A DNA stretch of 64,000 nucleotides from Nitrospirota bacterium (GTDB lineage: Bacteria; Nitrospirota; Nitrospiria; Nitrospirales; Nitrospiraceae). Under the pieces are notes generated by a model. That model made no database searches, had not been told where the DNA came from, and was given only the letters and a program-made list of their open reading frames with translations. This document shows positions 52,728 through 61,507 of this stretch, piece after piece; positions within the stretch are counted from its first letter, which is position 1; every line of letters begins with the position of its first letter. Position numbers and translations under genes: made by a program. The stretch covers positions 1 through 64,000 of the forward strand of contig JAUXQT010000100.1 of NCBI GenBank assembly GCA_030682135.1, given 5' to 3'.

Positions 52728-53399
52728 TCACTTCCACAGGTCGTCGAGCATCCGCGCCCACAGATGTTGCGCGATTTCCTCGAATGGAATCCTCGACTCA
52801 CGGACGTCTTCGTCTGCCAGCGTCGCCTCGCCGGTCGACTCCCACAAAATCTTGCCGGTGCGCGTATCCCAGAGCTGCATCGTGAGCCGAAGAATCGAAA
52901 TACGTGTCTGAGACAGGCGTAAACCAAAAAAGGATAGTCGTCCGGAGCTTGACTGGCTGAACATGACCAGCGTCGGCTGAAACACATAGTTGGCATCGAG
53001 ACTCCGCCCGATCTTCTCCAACACCGGCCGATGCAGAATCCCGGTCCGACTGTAGCCGGAAACCATGTCCTGATACTCCACCGCCAGGCCCGCCTCATTA
53101 ATCAGGCTCAGCGTTTCGTAGGGAAGCAGGACCTTGATCGGGCGCTTGCGCTGCTCAAGCGCGGCGCCCAACGAGCGCGAGACCTGATGGCTGAACCCTT
53201 CGGAGGTGAGGCTCACCTCGGCACTGAGCACAGCCACGCGCTCATTTTCCAGCACCGAAGGCGCGAAGGACGACGCCTTAGACACAAGTGAGGTCGCTGC
53301 CTGCCACTGTGTGAGCGGGCCGGCACAGCCGACCAGCAGTACCGCCGCCACCGGCCAGATGAACGTGAGCACCCGCCGATGTCGTCGCTTCTTTATCAT
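52728..53399 (-). CDS. CsgG/LpoB-like lipoprotein
   Basis: About 223 residues from the ATG at 53399 (MIKKRRHRR), giving a lipoprotein signal ending AVLLVGC. The mature domain, ERVAVLSAEVSLTSEGFSHQ and LPYETLSLINEAG, followed by MQLWDTRTGKILWESTGEATL, has the alternating strand/helix pattern and the LWDxxTGxxxWE motif of CsgG/LpoB-type periplasmic lipoproteins. These often form part of secretion or cell-wall activator complexes. No partner lies next to it; it precedes the decayed uspA copy. Confidence 0.72.
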   Translation of the reverse strand: MIKKRRHRRVLTFIWPVAAVLLVGCAGPLTQWQAATSLVSKASSFAPSVLENERVAVLSAEVSLTSEGFSHQVSRSLGAALEQRKRPIKVLLPYETLSLINEAGLAVEYQDMVSGYSRTGILHRPVLEKIGRSLDANYVFQPTLVMFSQSSSGRLSFFGLRLSQTRISILRLTMQLWDTRTGKILWESTGEATLADEDVRESRIPFEEIAQHLWARMLDDLWK

Positions 53400-53582
53400 C
53401 AATCCATCCAGATCACGAGGCTCATCAAGGACAGCGGCAACAACCCCAACGACTAGACGAGCCATCAGCGTCAGGAACCGGAATAACCTCCGTCGCCATC
53501 GGCAACGACATGGCGGCGAGGAAGCCGGCGGCATAGAACCGACAGTGCCCCCCTGACAGAATAGACAAGTATCACCGCGAGG

Positions 53583-54446
53583 CTATCGCACGACGAGTAC
53601 CGAGCAGGAACTGTGTTGGACCACCCTGGTCGAGACACTGCCCAGCAGAAAGCGCGCAATGGCCCCCAATCCTTTGGCTCCCATCACGATCAGATCAGCC
53701 TGATGCTTGGACGCCACCTTCATAATCTCTTCCGCGGGCTTCCCGAGCTGATAGACCGCCTCGGCTGTAAATCCCGCCTTGACCAGCTTCCGCACGCTCC
53801 GTTCGACCAGATGGCGCCCTGCCTCCTTCAACTCCGGGTACTTGATGAAGGGCATCACATGGATCACGCTCACGTGAATCGGCGCGCGCCCGCCCTTGCC
53901 GGTCGAACTATCCGGCTGAAGCTTGGTCAACACAAACGTCAGGGCTTTGGCCGATGCGTCCGATCCATCGGTCGCCAAGGTAATCCGCCGCAATGGCACC
54001 GCTTCGTCCTTCACGACGAGCACGGGACAGGTCGCATGATGGATGAGATTCGTCGACACGCTGCCGAGCATGAACCGGTCGAGGGCATCGAGGCCCTGAC
54101 TGCCCACGACCAGGAGCCCGTCCCGTTTGGGGGCGCGCTTCAAAATCGTCGGGGCGATCGCCCCTTGTTCCTTGCGGACCGCGCCCTTGAGCTTCAGGGT
54201 TGCCAACTGCAGTTTGGCCTCCTTGAGGGCTTTTGCCGAGCGCGCTTCCATGCGCTGAACTTCTTCCTGGATATACCCTTCCATTCCCGCCATCACCGGC
54301 TGCGAAAGAAACGGCGCACGGAGCGAGGCAATATCCACCACATGTAGCGCCGTGACCTTCGGCGGCTCCACGAACGGCAGCTTGGCCACCCAGTTCAATG
54401 CCCATTTCCCAAACTTCGATCCATCCGTCGCCACGAGCACATTCAT
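53583..54446 (-). CDS. Tandem-domain universal stress protein
   Basis: 287 residues with two UspA domains. ATP-binding motifs GSQGLDALDRFMLGSVST (about 113-130) and GAKGLGAIARFLLGSVST (about 259-276) are intact, and the protein ends in the family's VLVVR strand. AAAGGA precedes the ATG. It lies 35 bases downstream of pfp on the same strand, so stress protection and glycolysis may be co-expressed. A truncated, frameshifted copy of its 3' end is found 1.2 kb downstream. Confidence 0.92.
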   Translation of the reverse strand: MNVLVATDGSKFGKWALNWVAKLPFVEPPKVTALHVVDIASLRAPFLSQPVMAGMEGYIQEEVQRMEARSAKALKEAKLQLATLKLKGAVRKEQGAIAPTILKRAPKRDGLLVVGSQGLDALDRFMLGSVSTNLIHHATCPVLVVKDEAVPLRRITLATDGSDASAKALTFVLTKLQPDSSTGKGGRAPIHVSVIHVMPFIKYPELKEAGRHLVERSVRKLVKAGFTAEAVYQLGKPAEEIMKVASKHQADLIVMGAKGLGAIARFLLGSVSTRVVQHSSCSVLVVR

Positions 54447-54481
54447 GTTGTAGATCCTTTCAATTGACAGTTGGGTACATT

Positions 54482-55729
54482 TCAGACAACAGGCTGAAAC
54501 CGGCGCTGAAAGACTTCCGGCGACAGGCCCGCGAGGGCCGCGTAGCGACCGAGCGCTGCCGGATCCTTGAGGTCCTTGTCGGACAGACGGATCATGTACT
54601 GGCGCGCAATCTGATAGGACTGCGCCGTGATATCCACCATCCTCACTTTCGCCCTACCACTCACGGGATCTAGCATCTGCTTGAATGGGATCGGCGTAAA
54701 CCGCCCATCTTGAATCGAAACCATGGCCGCCGTGCCTCCGTCGAGCAGGAACTGCGCCGCACAATAGCCGAGATCGCGGGTGTATTCCATATCGAATGGA
54801 ATCGGGTCCGCGCAGCGCAACTCATATCCGACATTCTTGGCGACGATCGTCGTGGCCAGGCCCAAAACCTTCATGCCCTTGGCCACTTCACGCCGGAGCA
54901 CATCGCCGATATCTACTTCGGCCAATCGCAGGTGGCCATGCTCATCCCGCTCGACATGATCCAACCCACCCAGGTCTTGCGGGTCGAGCATCTCGATCAG
55001 GCCTTCTGCCAGCACGACCACCCCGTCTGCGCGTCCTCCACTGAGACGCTTGATCATCGTCCCGATCACGAGATCCACCAGGCGCTGAAGCCTCACAGGC
55101 CGTTCCATAAATTCCTCGGGAATAACCGTGAGGGTGGCGCCGGCCGCCTTCCCGATTCCAAGCGCCAAATGACCGGCTTTCCGCCCCATGGTCACGGCAA
55201 AATACCAGCGCGCCGTGGTATGAGCATCCACCATGAGATTCTTGACGATCTCGACGGCGACATGCCGGGCCGTTTGAAAACCGAACGTCGGAATGCCGGC
55301 GGGAAGATCGAGGTCGTTGTCGATAGTCTTGGGTACATGCACAATTTGTATCCGCCCGGCCGCCTGTTCTTCCAACTTGAGCGATGAAAAGGCCGTATCG
55401 TCCCCGCCGATCGTCACCAGACGCGTGATGCCCAGTTTCGTTAAGGCCGAGAGAACATGCCCAAGAGACTCGGCCTTCTTCGTCGGATTCGCCCGTGAGG
55501 TGCCCAGATACGACCCACCCCGGAAATGAATGCGACTGACTTCTTCAATGGAAAGGGGGCGCACATGGCTCGCGTTCCCCTCCATCAGCCACTTAAATCC
55601 GTCGATAATCCCCACGACATCGCAGCCGTCGAGGATACTGCGGATCGTGACCGCACTGATGACACTATTGATGCCGGGGGCCGGTCCGCCTCCAACCAGT
55701 ATTCCAACGGTCGTTCTCTGCAACGTCAT
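54482..55729 (-). CDS. pfp: PPi-dependent 6-phosphofructokinase
   Basis: About 415 residues from the ATG at 55729 (AGGAGG four bases upstream). The N-terminus GILVGGGPAPGINSVI binds phosphate. Two positions that separate phosphoryl donors both point to pyrophosphate: GGDD (108-111, Asp instead of Gly) and PKTIDND (133-139, Lys instead of Gly). MGRKAGHLAL is the substrate site. The enzyme interconverts fructose 6-phosphate and fructose 1,6-bisphosphate reversibly, so it can serve both glycolysis and gluconeogenesis. Cotranscription with uspA is likely. Confidence 0.9.
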   Translation of the reverse strand: MTLQRTTVGILVGGGPAPGINSVISAVTIRSILDGCDVVGIIDGFKWLMEGNASHVRPLSIEEVSRIHFRGGSYLGTSRANPTKKAESLGHVLSALTKLGITRLVTIGGDDTAFSSLKLEEQAAGRIQIVHVPKTIDNDLDLPAGIPTFGFQTARHVAVEIVKNLMVDAHTTARWYFAVTMGRKAGHLALGIGKAAGATLTVIPEEFMERPVRLQRLVDLVIGTMIKRLSGGRADGVVVLAEGLIEMLDPQDLGGLDHVERDEHGHLRLAEVDIGDVLRREVAKGMKVLGLATTIVAKNVGYELRCADPIPFDMEYTRDLGYCAAQFLLDGGTAAMVSIQDGRFTPIPFKQMLDPVSGRAKVRMVDITAQSYQIARQYMIRLSDKDLKDPAALGRYAALAGLSPEVFQRRFQPVV

Positions 55730-55815
55730 CTGTCCTCCTAGAAAGCTGTTACGAAAGGTCGTGCGCACTCTGCAAAGACATCATGTTATGCGATCACGGA
55801 CAAAAACTAACACCG

Positions 55816-55951
55816 CAGGCTGTTCAAAATGGCCGTCCTCTTAATCCGTCGTTCGGATCTCGTATCTCGTCGTTCGCACAGGAAAGATTTCCTGGCCTGC
55901 GAGAGACGCTTCACGGTCTTTGGCGCTGGCGGACTTTTTCAACAGCCTGCT
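55816..55951. repeat. Family B element, copy B5
   Basis: CAGGCTGTTCAAAATGGCCG at the left and GACTTTTTCAACAGCCTG at the right; interior nearly identical to B2, including the AGGAAAGATTTCCT palindrome, with an 18-base internal deletion. It lies upstream of pfp and downstream of the focA end. Confidence 0.85.
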
Positions 55952-56053
55952 AGAATTTTTCCCAGCGGCCTTCCAAATTCTTCATAATCTGCGCCATGGT
56001 TGTATACGCCCTTTCATCAAGAGGCAACCGGTCCGGCGCGAAGGGAACAGCCG

Positions 56054-56947
56054 TCACCGAACCTGTACCGAATGCCCCTCGCCTTCCCCGCGAAGATACA
56101 CAAACCAATAGACCAAGGCCACCAGGATCGTCCCGCCGAGGATATTGCCGAGCGTCACCAGTGCGAGATTGCTCAATGCTCCGAGAACTGACAGCGGGGC
56201 GGGACCGCCGGCTGCCAGCACGATGCCGACCGGAAGAAAAAACATATTGGCGACGGAATGCTCGAATCCGCAGGCGACAAAGGCGCTGATGGGGAGGAGA
56301 ATCGCGAGGATCTTGTCCGTGACGCTCCGCGCGCCCATACACAACCAGACCGCCAGACAGACCAGCACATTGCAGAGGATCCCGCGGGCCACCGCCGAAA
56401 CCGGATCGAGCGCGATCTTGCTGCGCGCAATCTGGATCAGCATCTCCCCGACGGCTCCGCCGCTGAGGGTCTGGACGCCGGCCAGTAACACAAGGACGGC
56501 GGTGCCGACTGCGCCGATGAGATTGCCGAGATAGACCCACAACCAACTCTTCATCACCTGGCTCGTCCTGACACAGCCGACGGCCCAGGCCATCGCGATA
56601 AGATTGTTCCCGGTAAAGAGTTCCGCCCCTCCCACGACCACCAGCACAAGACCCAGGCTAAACGTCAGGCCCCCGGCGAGACGGAGAAGCCCGAATGGGA
56701 CAGAAACATCGTTCCCGGTTGTCACGGTGACAGCGTAAAACAGCCCGCCCAGCGAGATAAACGCGCCTGCCAGCAGGGCCAGCGCCATCATCGTCGGCAC
56801 CGGCATGGTGACTTTCGCCAGCCCGATCTCGCAGACACGCGCTGCGATCTGCGCCGGAGCGTAGGCATCGAGAGCCGACGGCGCCTCGGGCGCTGGGCTA
56901 GAGGCATGGGGCGATGGGTGGTGTGCCTGCGTGGAAGAGTCGAGCAT
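56054..56947 (-). CDS. focA: FocA/NirC-type formate or nitrite channel
   Basis: 297 residues with six membrane helices. Family signatures are GGAELFTGNNLIAMAWAVG, NLIGAVGTAVLV and ACGFEHSVANMFFLPVG, the last containing the pore His. The N-terminal 35 residues are Ser/Pro/His-rich and polar. Members pass formate or nitrite with protons across the inner membrane. It lies 63 bases downstream of the formate dehydrogenase catalytic gene, so formate uptake is the likely role; nitrite cannot be excluded. Last gene of the operon. Confidence 0.9.
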   Translation of the reverse strand: MLDSSTQAHHPSPHASSPAPEAPSALDAYAPAQIAARVCEIGLAKVTMPVPTMMALALLAGAFISLGGLFYAVTVTTGNDVSVPFGLLRLAGGLTFSLGLVLVVVGGAELFTGNNLIAMAWAVGCVRTSQVMKSWLWVYLGNLIGAVGTAVLVLLAGVQTLSGGAVGEMLIQIARSKIALDPVSAVARGILCNVLVCLAVWLCMGARSVTDKILAILLPISAFVACGFEHSVANMFFLPVGIVLAAGGPAPLSVLGALSNLALVTLGNILGGTILVALVYWFVYLRGEGEGHSVQVR

Positions 56948-57010
56948 ATCTTCTTTCTTGTATGTGCTACCGCGTCCTATCGCCCCTAGCCTCTCGCCCC
57001 TTGCCCGACG

Positions 57011-59836
57011 CTATGCAATCAATCTGACTCGCATGCGCTGCAATTCCGCTTCATCTTCCGGATCGAGTTCATCCCGTTCGATCGGTTCCACACGCACGGC
57101 AGACACCTTGTATTCAGGACACTTTGAACTTTCATCCGCGCTGGACGACAGTAATTCGTTCACCGTCGAAGCCGGAAAGTGAAAGCTGGTGAAGAGATGC
57201 CCAGGAAGGACACGTTCACTCGCAACAACAGGGAGCAGCGCCTGGCCACGGGCACTCACCAGACGAACGATCTCACCGTCGCACAAGCGCAGCGCCGCCA
57301 TATCGGTCCGATGCATTTCCAGCACATCGGTATCGACCAATTCCAGAATATCCGTCCGACGCGTTTGCGACCCGCAGTTGTAATGCTGAAGAATGCGGCC
57401 CGTGGTCAGCACAAAGGGGTAGTCCCGACTCGCCGCTTCCCCGGGCGGCAGGTACTCGACGCCGACAAAGTGCGCCTTCCCTTTCGGGAATGTCTCACGA
57501 TGCATCAGCGCAGTGCCTTCATGGGTCGCAGCCGGCACGGGCCACTGTAAGCCGGCAGGCTGGTCGAGCCGTTCGTAGGATACACCGGCGAACATCGGTG
57601 CGAGCGTCGCAATCTCGTCCATGATCTCCGAGGGATGCCGATAGGGCATAGGATAGTCCATCCGTTGTGACACGTCGCAGACCACGCGCCAATCAGGAAG
57701 GATCCCGTTCGGCGGCTCCACGGCTTTTCTGATTCGCTGAATACGCCGTTCAAGATTGGTAAAGGTGCCGTCCTTTTCGAGGAACGAAGCGCCGGGCAAT
57801 ACGAGATGGGCGAACTTCGCGGTCTCGTTGAGGAACAAATCCTGGACGACCAGAAACTCCACCTGCTTCAACGCCTCGTGCACTTTCTTCAAATTCGGGT
57901 CGGTCTGCGCGACGTCATAACCGATGATCCAGAGCCCCTTGAGCCGGCCGGCAATCGCCGCATCCCACATGTCGGGCGTTTTCATACCGCGCTTCGTGGG
58001 CAAGGGACGGCCTGTGATGGCCTGATGCAGCGCGGCCAGCTTCGGATCGTCCAAACTCTGGTAACCGGCAAAGTAGGTCGGGAGGCAGCCCATATCCGAA
58101 GCCCCCTGCACATTATTCTGTCCACGCAGAGGATTGATGCCGGTGCCGGGCCTTCCGATATTGCCGGTGGCCAAGGCGAGATTACAGAGCGCGATCACCC
58201 CATGACTGCCCCAGCGATGTTCCGTCACCCCGAGGCCGTGGCAGCAGAGCGAGGCGCCGCTGGTCGCATAGCGCCTGGCTGCCTGAGCGATGAGATGGGC
58301 CGGCACGCCGGTGATGGCTTCCGCCGCCTCCGGCGTACAATCAGAAACCGATGTGATCCAATCCTCGATGCCTTCGGCCCTTGCCGCAATAAAAGCCTGA
58401 TCGAGGAGCCGTTCCTTGACCAGAACATGGCCCATCGCATTGAGCAAGGCGACGTTGGTGCCGGGCCGCAGTTGCAAATGCAGATCGGCCAGCCGCGCCA
58501 GCTCGGTGCGCCGAGGATCGATGACGATCAAGGGCACCCCTCGCCGATGCGCCTGCTTGATCCTCGCCCCTACTACGGGATGGGACTCCGTCGGATTCGC
58601 CCCCACCACCAGAATCAGCTTGGCATAGTCTACGTCCTCTATCGAATTCGTCGCCGCTGAAGCCCCGAGTGTTTCCATCATGCCGGTGACGGTCGCGCTG
58701 TGGCAGACGCGGGCACAGTTGTCGATGTGGTTCGTGCCGATCACGCAGCGCATGAATTTGGCGAACAAATAATTTTCTTCGTTCGTGCCTCTGCTGGATG
58801 AAATGGTCGCGAGGGCATCCGGACCATCCTCGTCCTTGATACGCGTGAACTCCTGCGCGACCCGGTCCAAGGCCGATTCCCAAGAAATCTCTTCCCAGTC
58901 TTTGCCGCGGCGCAGCAGCGGGACTCGCAGCCGATCGGGCGCATCATTATAGGTCCAGCCGAATCGACCCTTCATGCAGGCATGGCCCTGATTCGACGGC
59001 CCATCGTCTGCGGGCAGCATCTGGACCAGGCGGCCATCCCTCACGCCGGCGTCGAAGGCACAGCCCACGCCACAATAGGCGCAGGTCGTGCGGACGGTTT
59101 CTGTCGGTACGCCCTCCTCCAGCACCGTTTTCTCCGTCAGCGCGCCGGTCGGACATTCCTTCACGCAGGCGCCACAGGAGACACAGTTGGATGAGGCAAA
59201 CCCACGAGCTGATGGCTGATCGCTGACAGCTGATAACTGAGACGACCCTGCCGCTGGCCTGGCTTCAAATCCCCGCCCGAACATCGTGAGCGCGAACGTG
59301 CCTTGAATTTCGTCGCAGGCCCGCACGCAGCGGGCACAGGACACGCAGGCAGCATTGTCGAAGACAAAGAACGGATTCGAATCGTCACAATAGGCCTGGC
59401 GGCGCGCCGGATTCTGATAACGCACAGCATGGACTCCGGAAGAAACAGCCAGGCGCTGCAGCGCCTCCGGCACGGGCCCCGCTGCCGGTTGTTCAGAGAG
59501 ATAGAGCTCGACGATGTTGCGCCGCAGCCGTTGAAGCCGCTTGGTATCGGTCTGCACGACGAGCCCTTCTCGCACAGGCGTGGTACAGGTCGCCGGCGTC
59601 CCGCTCTGTCCTTCGATCTCGCAGAGACAGAGGCGGCAGGACCCAAAAGGATTGAGGTGATCGGACGCGCAAAGGCTCGGGATCACGATCCCGGCTTTCT
59701 TGGCAGCCTGATAAATCGTATCGCCGGGATCGGCAGTGATGCGGTGACTGTTGATGGTCACCGTCATTGCTGACGGCGGGCCAGAGGCCTGAGGCACGAG
59801 GTGAGAGGGTACATTCCGCTGAGAATTCTTGCTCAT
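57011..59836 (-). CDS. fdhA: NAD-linked formate dehydrogenase, catalytic molybdenum/tungsten subunit
   Basis: 941 residues. N-terminal [2Fe-2S] domain (Cys56, 67, 70, 84), two ferredoxin-like [4Fe-4S] sets (CVSCARCVRAC near 164-174; CVSCGACVKECP near 218-229), then the molybdopterin domain with TCAYCGVGC (251-259), active-site CARVCHS (Cys378, not selenocysteine) and the C-terminal molydopterin-dinucleotide domain. It oxidises formate to CO2 and passes electrons to the NuoF-like subunit. Between the two ferredoxin sets residues 200-210 (QLSAVSDQPSA) are encoded by heptamer repeats. Overlapping operon with fdhB upstream and focA downstream. Confidence 0.93.
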   Translation of the reverse strand: MSKNSQRNVPSHLVPQASGPPSAMTVTINSHRITADPGDTIYQAAKKAGIVIPSLCASDHLNPFGSCRLCLCEIEGQSGTPATCTTPVREGLVVQTDTKRLQRLRRNIVELYLSEQPAAGPVPEALQRLAVSSGVHAVRYQNPARRQAYCDDSNPFFVFDNAACVSCARCVRACDEIQGTFALTMFGRGFEARPAAGSSQLSAVSDQPSARGFASSNCVSCGACVKECPTGALTEKTVLEEGVPTETVRTTCAYCGVGCAFDAGVRDGRLVQMLPADDGPSNQGHACMKGRFGWTYNDAPDRLRVPLLRRGKDWEEISWESALDRVAQEFTRIKDEDGPDALATISSSRGTNEENYLFAKFMRCVIGTNHIDNCARVCHSATVTGMMETLGASAATNSIEDVDYAKLILVVGANPTESHPVVGARIKQAHRRGVPLIVIDPRRTELARLADLHLQLRPGTNVALLNAMGHVLVKERLLDQAFIAARAEGIEDWITSVSDCTPEAAEAITGVPAHLIAQAARRYATSGASLCCHGLGVTEHRWGSHGVIALCNLALATGNIGRPGTGINPLRGQNNVQGASDMGCLPTYFAGYQSLDDPKLAALHQAITGRPLPTKRGMKTPDMWDAAIAGRLKGLWIIGYDVAQTDPNLKKVHEALKQVEFLVVQDLFLNETAKFAHLVLPGASFLEKDGTFTNLERRIQRIRKAVEPPNGILPDWRVVCDVSQRMDYPMPYRHPSEIMDEIATLAPMFAGVSYERLDQPAGLQWPVPAATHEGTALMHRETFPKGKAHFVGVEYLPPGEAASRDYPFVLTTGRILQHYNCGSQTRRTDILELVDTDVLEMHRTDMAALRLCDGEIVRLVSARGQALLPVVASERVLPGHLFTSFHFPASTVNELLSSSADESSKCPEYKVSAVRVEPIERDELDPEDEAELQRMRVRLIA
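59208..59242. repeat. Heptamer repeat inside fdhA
   Basis: Five consecutive seven-base units: GCTGATG, GCTGATC, GCTGACA, GCTGATA, ACTGAGA. The same units make up the intergenic tract at 5120-5310. They encode a polar linker between two Fe-S domains without breaking the frame. Confidence 0.8.
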
Positions 59837-59851
59837 ACCTTGCTCTAGCCT

Positions 59852-61345
59852 TTAGCCTTTAGCCTTCAGCCTGAATTCTTCCGGAAAATGTTCAATCGCC
59901 GTCAACACCGGATAAGGCGCTCGCCCCCCCAAGGCGCAGAGGCTGGCGCTCTTCATCGTCTCGCCGAGGTCGGATAGAAGCATGAGATCCTCCGAAGTTC
60001 CCTGGCCGCTCTGAATCCGTTCGAGAATTTCACGCCCGCGAACCGACCCAACCCGACAGGGCGTACATTTCCCGCACGATTCATCTGCCGTGAAGGCCAT
60101 AAAGTGCCGCGCCAAATCGACCATGTCCGTTTCGGCGTCGTAGACGACGATGCCCCCATGTCCAAGAATGGCTCCGGCCCCGGCGAACGCGTCATAACAA
60201 ATAGGGATATCGAGTTGGGATTCGGGAAACAGGCTCCCCAACGGCCCCCCCACCTGTACCGCTTTCAAGCGCGCGCCAGGCGCCATGCCTCCGCCGAACC
60301 GATCCAAGACATCCCGGAGCGTCAAGCCGAAAGGCACTTCCACAAGTCCCGGCTGCTTCACGCGCCCACCGATCTGCAGCGCCATCGTCCCGCGCGACCC
60401 TTCCGTGCCGAGTGAAGCATGCCAGGCCCCGCCCTGTGCGAGGATGTTGGGCAGCGTGGCAAACGTCAGGACATTGCTCACGATCGTCGGTTTGCCATAG
60501 AGTCCGGACACTGCCGGGTAGGGCGGCTTCGCCAGCACGACACCCCGCCGGCCCTCCAGCGATTCCAATAAGGCGGTTTCCTCGCCGCAGACGTAGGAGC
60601 CTGCGCCGATCACCACTTCAAGATCGAACGGATAGTCGTCGCAGTCGAACAGGTCCGCCTCGCGCGCCTTCTGAATCGCGAACTGCATGGCCCACGCCGC
60701 GGCCGGATATTCGTACCGGCAATAGAGATAGCCGCGCGTCGCCCCGATCGCCCTGGCGCAAATCATCATGCCTTCGATCAATCGGAAGGGATCGCCCTCC
60801 ATCATCATCCGATCGGAATAGGTGCCGGCATCCCCTTCGTCGGCATTCGCCACCACATATTTCTGCTCCGACTCGGTCTGCTGCGCGACCTGCCATTTTT
60901 TCCAGACGGGAAACGCCGCACCGCCGCGGCCTCGCAATCCCGACAGACGCAACGCGTCGACAATGGCTTCCGGCGACAGGCTCTGTGCCACTGCCAATCC
61001 CTTGAATCCACCCCGCGATTGGTATTCATCCAGCGCAAGCGGCTCGGTGATGCCGAAGTTGGCAAAGGTGAAACGGGTCTGTTGTTGCAAAAACGGTATC
61101 TCGGCAACCTTCGTCCCGCCCACGCCGGCCACGATACGCGGCAAATCATTCGGCCGCACGTTGAACCAGGCCTCCCGCCCGCCCGGTGTATCACGCTCCA
61201 CCATCGGTTCAAGAAAGAAAGCTCCGCGCGAAGACGTGTGAATCAGTTGAATCTCAGAACGATCCCTCCAGGCATCGGCAAGCTGTTCAGCGCCCGCCGC
61301 ACGAGAGGAGGAATCGTTGGAGAGGTAGAGGCGTATCGGTGTCAT
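59852..61345 (-). CDS. fdhB: Formate dehydrogenase NADH-binding (NuoF-like) subunit
   Basis: 497 residues: a thioredoxin-like N-terminal part (1-95), then the NuoF flavoprotein with GLRGRGGAAFPVWKKW (NADH/FMN), NADEGDAGTYSDR, GSYVCGEETALLESLEG and the C-terminal [4Fe-4S] motif ESCGKCTPCRVG plus CALGG. It would transfer electrons from the catalytic subunit to NAD+. The final residues (LKAKG) are encoded by TTAGCCT-type heptamer repeats. 15 bases separate it from fdhA. Confidence 0.93.
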   Translation of the reverse strand: MTPIRLYLSNDSSSRAAGAEQLADAWRDRSEIQLIHTSSRGAFFLEPMVERDTPGGREAWFNVRPNDLPRIVAGVGGTKVAEIPFLQQQTRFTFANFGITEPLALDEYQSRGGFKGLAVAQSLSPEAIVDALRLSGLRGRGGAAFPVWKKWQVAQQTESEQKYVVANADEGDAGTYSDRMMMEGDPFRLIEGMMICARAIGATRGYLYCRYEYPAAAWAMQFAIQKAREADLFDCDDYPFDLEVVIGAGSYVCGEETALLESLEGRRGVVLAKPPYPAVSGLYGKPTIVSNVLTFATLPNILAQGGAWHASLGTEGSRGTMALQIGGRVKQPGLVEVPFGLTLRDVLDRFGGGMAPGARLKAVQVGGPLGSLFPESQLDIPICYDAFAGAGAILGHGGIVVYDAETDMVDLARHFMAFTADESCGKCTPCRVGSVRGREILERIQSGQGTSEDLMLLSDLGETMKSASLCALGGRAPYPVLTAIEHFPEEFRLKAKG

Positions 61346-61360
61346 CTGAGGTAGCCGCCC

Positions 61361-61507
61361 AGGTATATAGGCTGAAGGTGTTTAGGCTGAAGGCTTCGAG
61401 TCTTTAGCCTTCGGTCTTCAGTCTTCAGTCTTCAGTCTTCAGTCTTCCGCCTTCAGTCTTCCGTCTTCAGTCTTCCGCCTTCGGTCTTCCGCCTTCGGTC
61501 TTCCGCC
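61361..61507. repeat. Degenerate heptamer tract in the formate operon
   Basis: A run of TCAGTCT, TCGGTCT, TCCGCCT and AGGCTGA units, roughly 20 copies, fills the gap between the NuoE-like and NuoF-like genes and encodes the last residues of the former (RKTEGGRPKAED). Spacing is seven bases throughout, with no spacer-repeat arrangement, so it is not a CRISPR array. Confidence 0.85.

Noticed and set aside
55950-56546. 198-codon minus-strand frame overlapping the FocA gene
   Set aside because: It lies in another frame of the conserved channel gene and lacks hydrophobic character.
58341-58883. Selenocysteine codon search in fdhA
   Set aside because: The active-site position is a cysteine codon (CARVCHS) and the frame has no internal TGA.
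61361-61507. Candidate CRISPR array
   Set aside because: Units are seven bases long, contiguous and degenerate, with no spacers and no cas genes.
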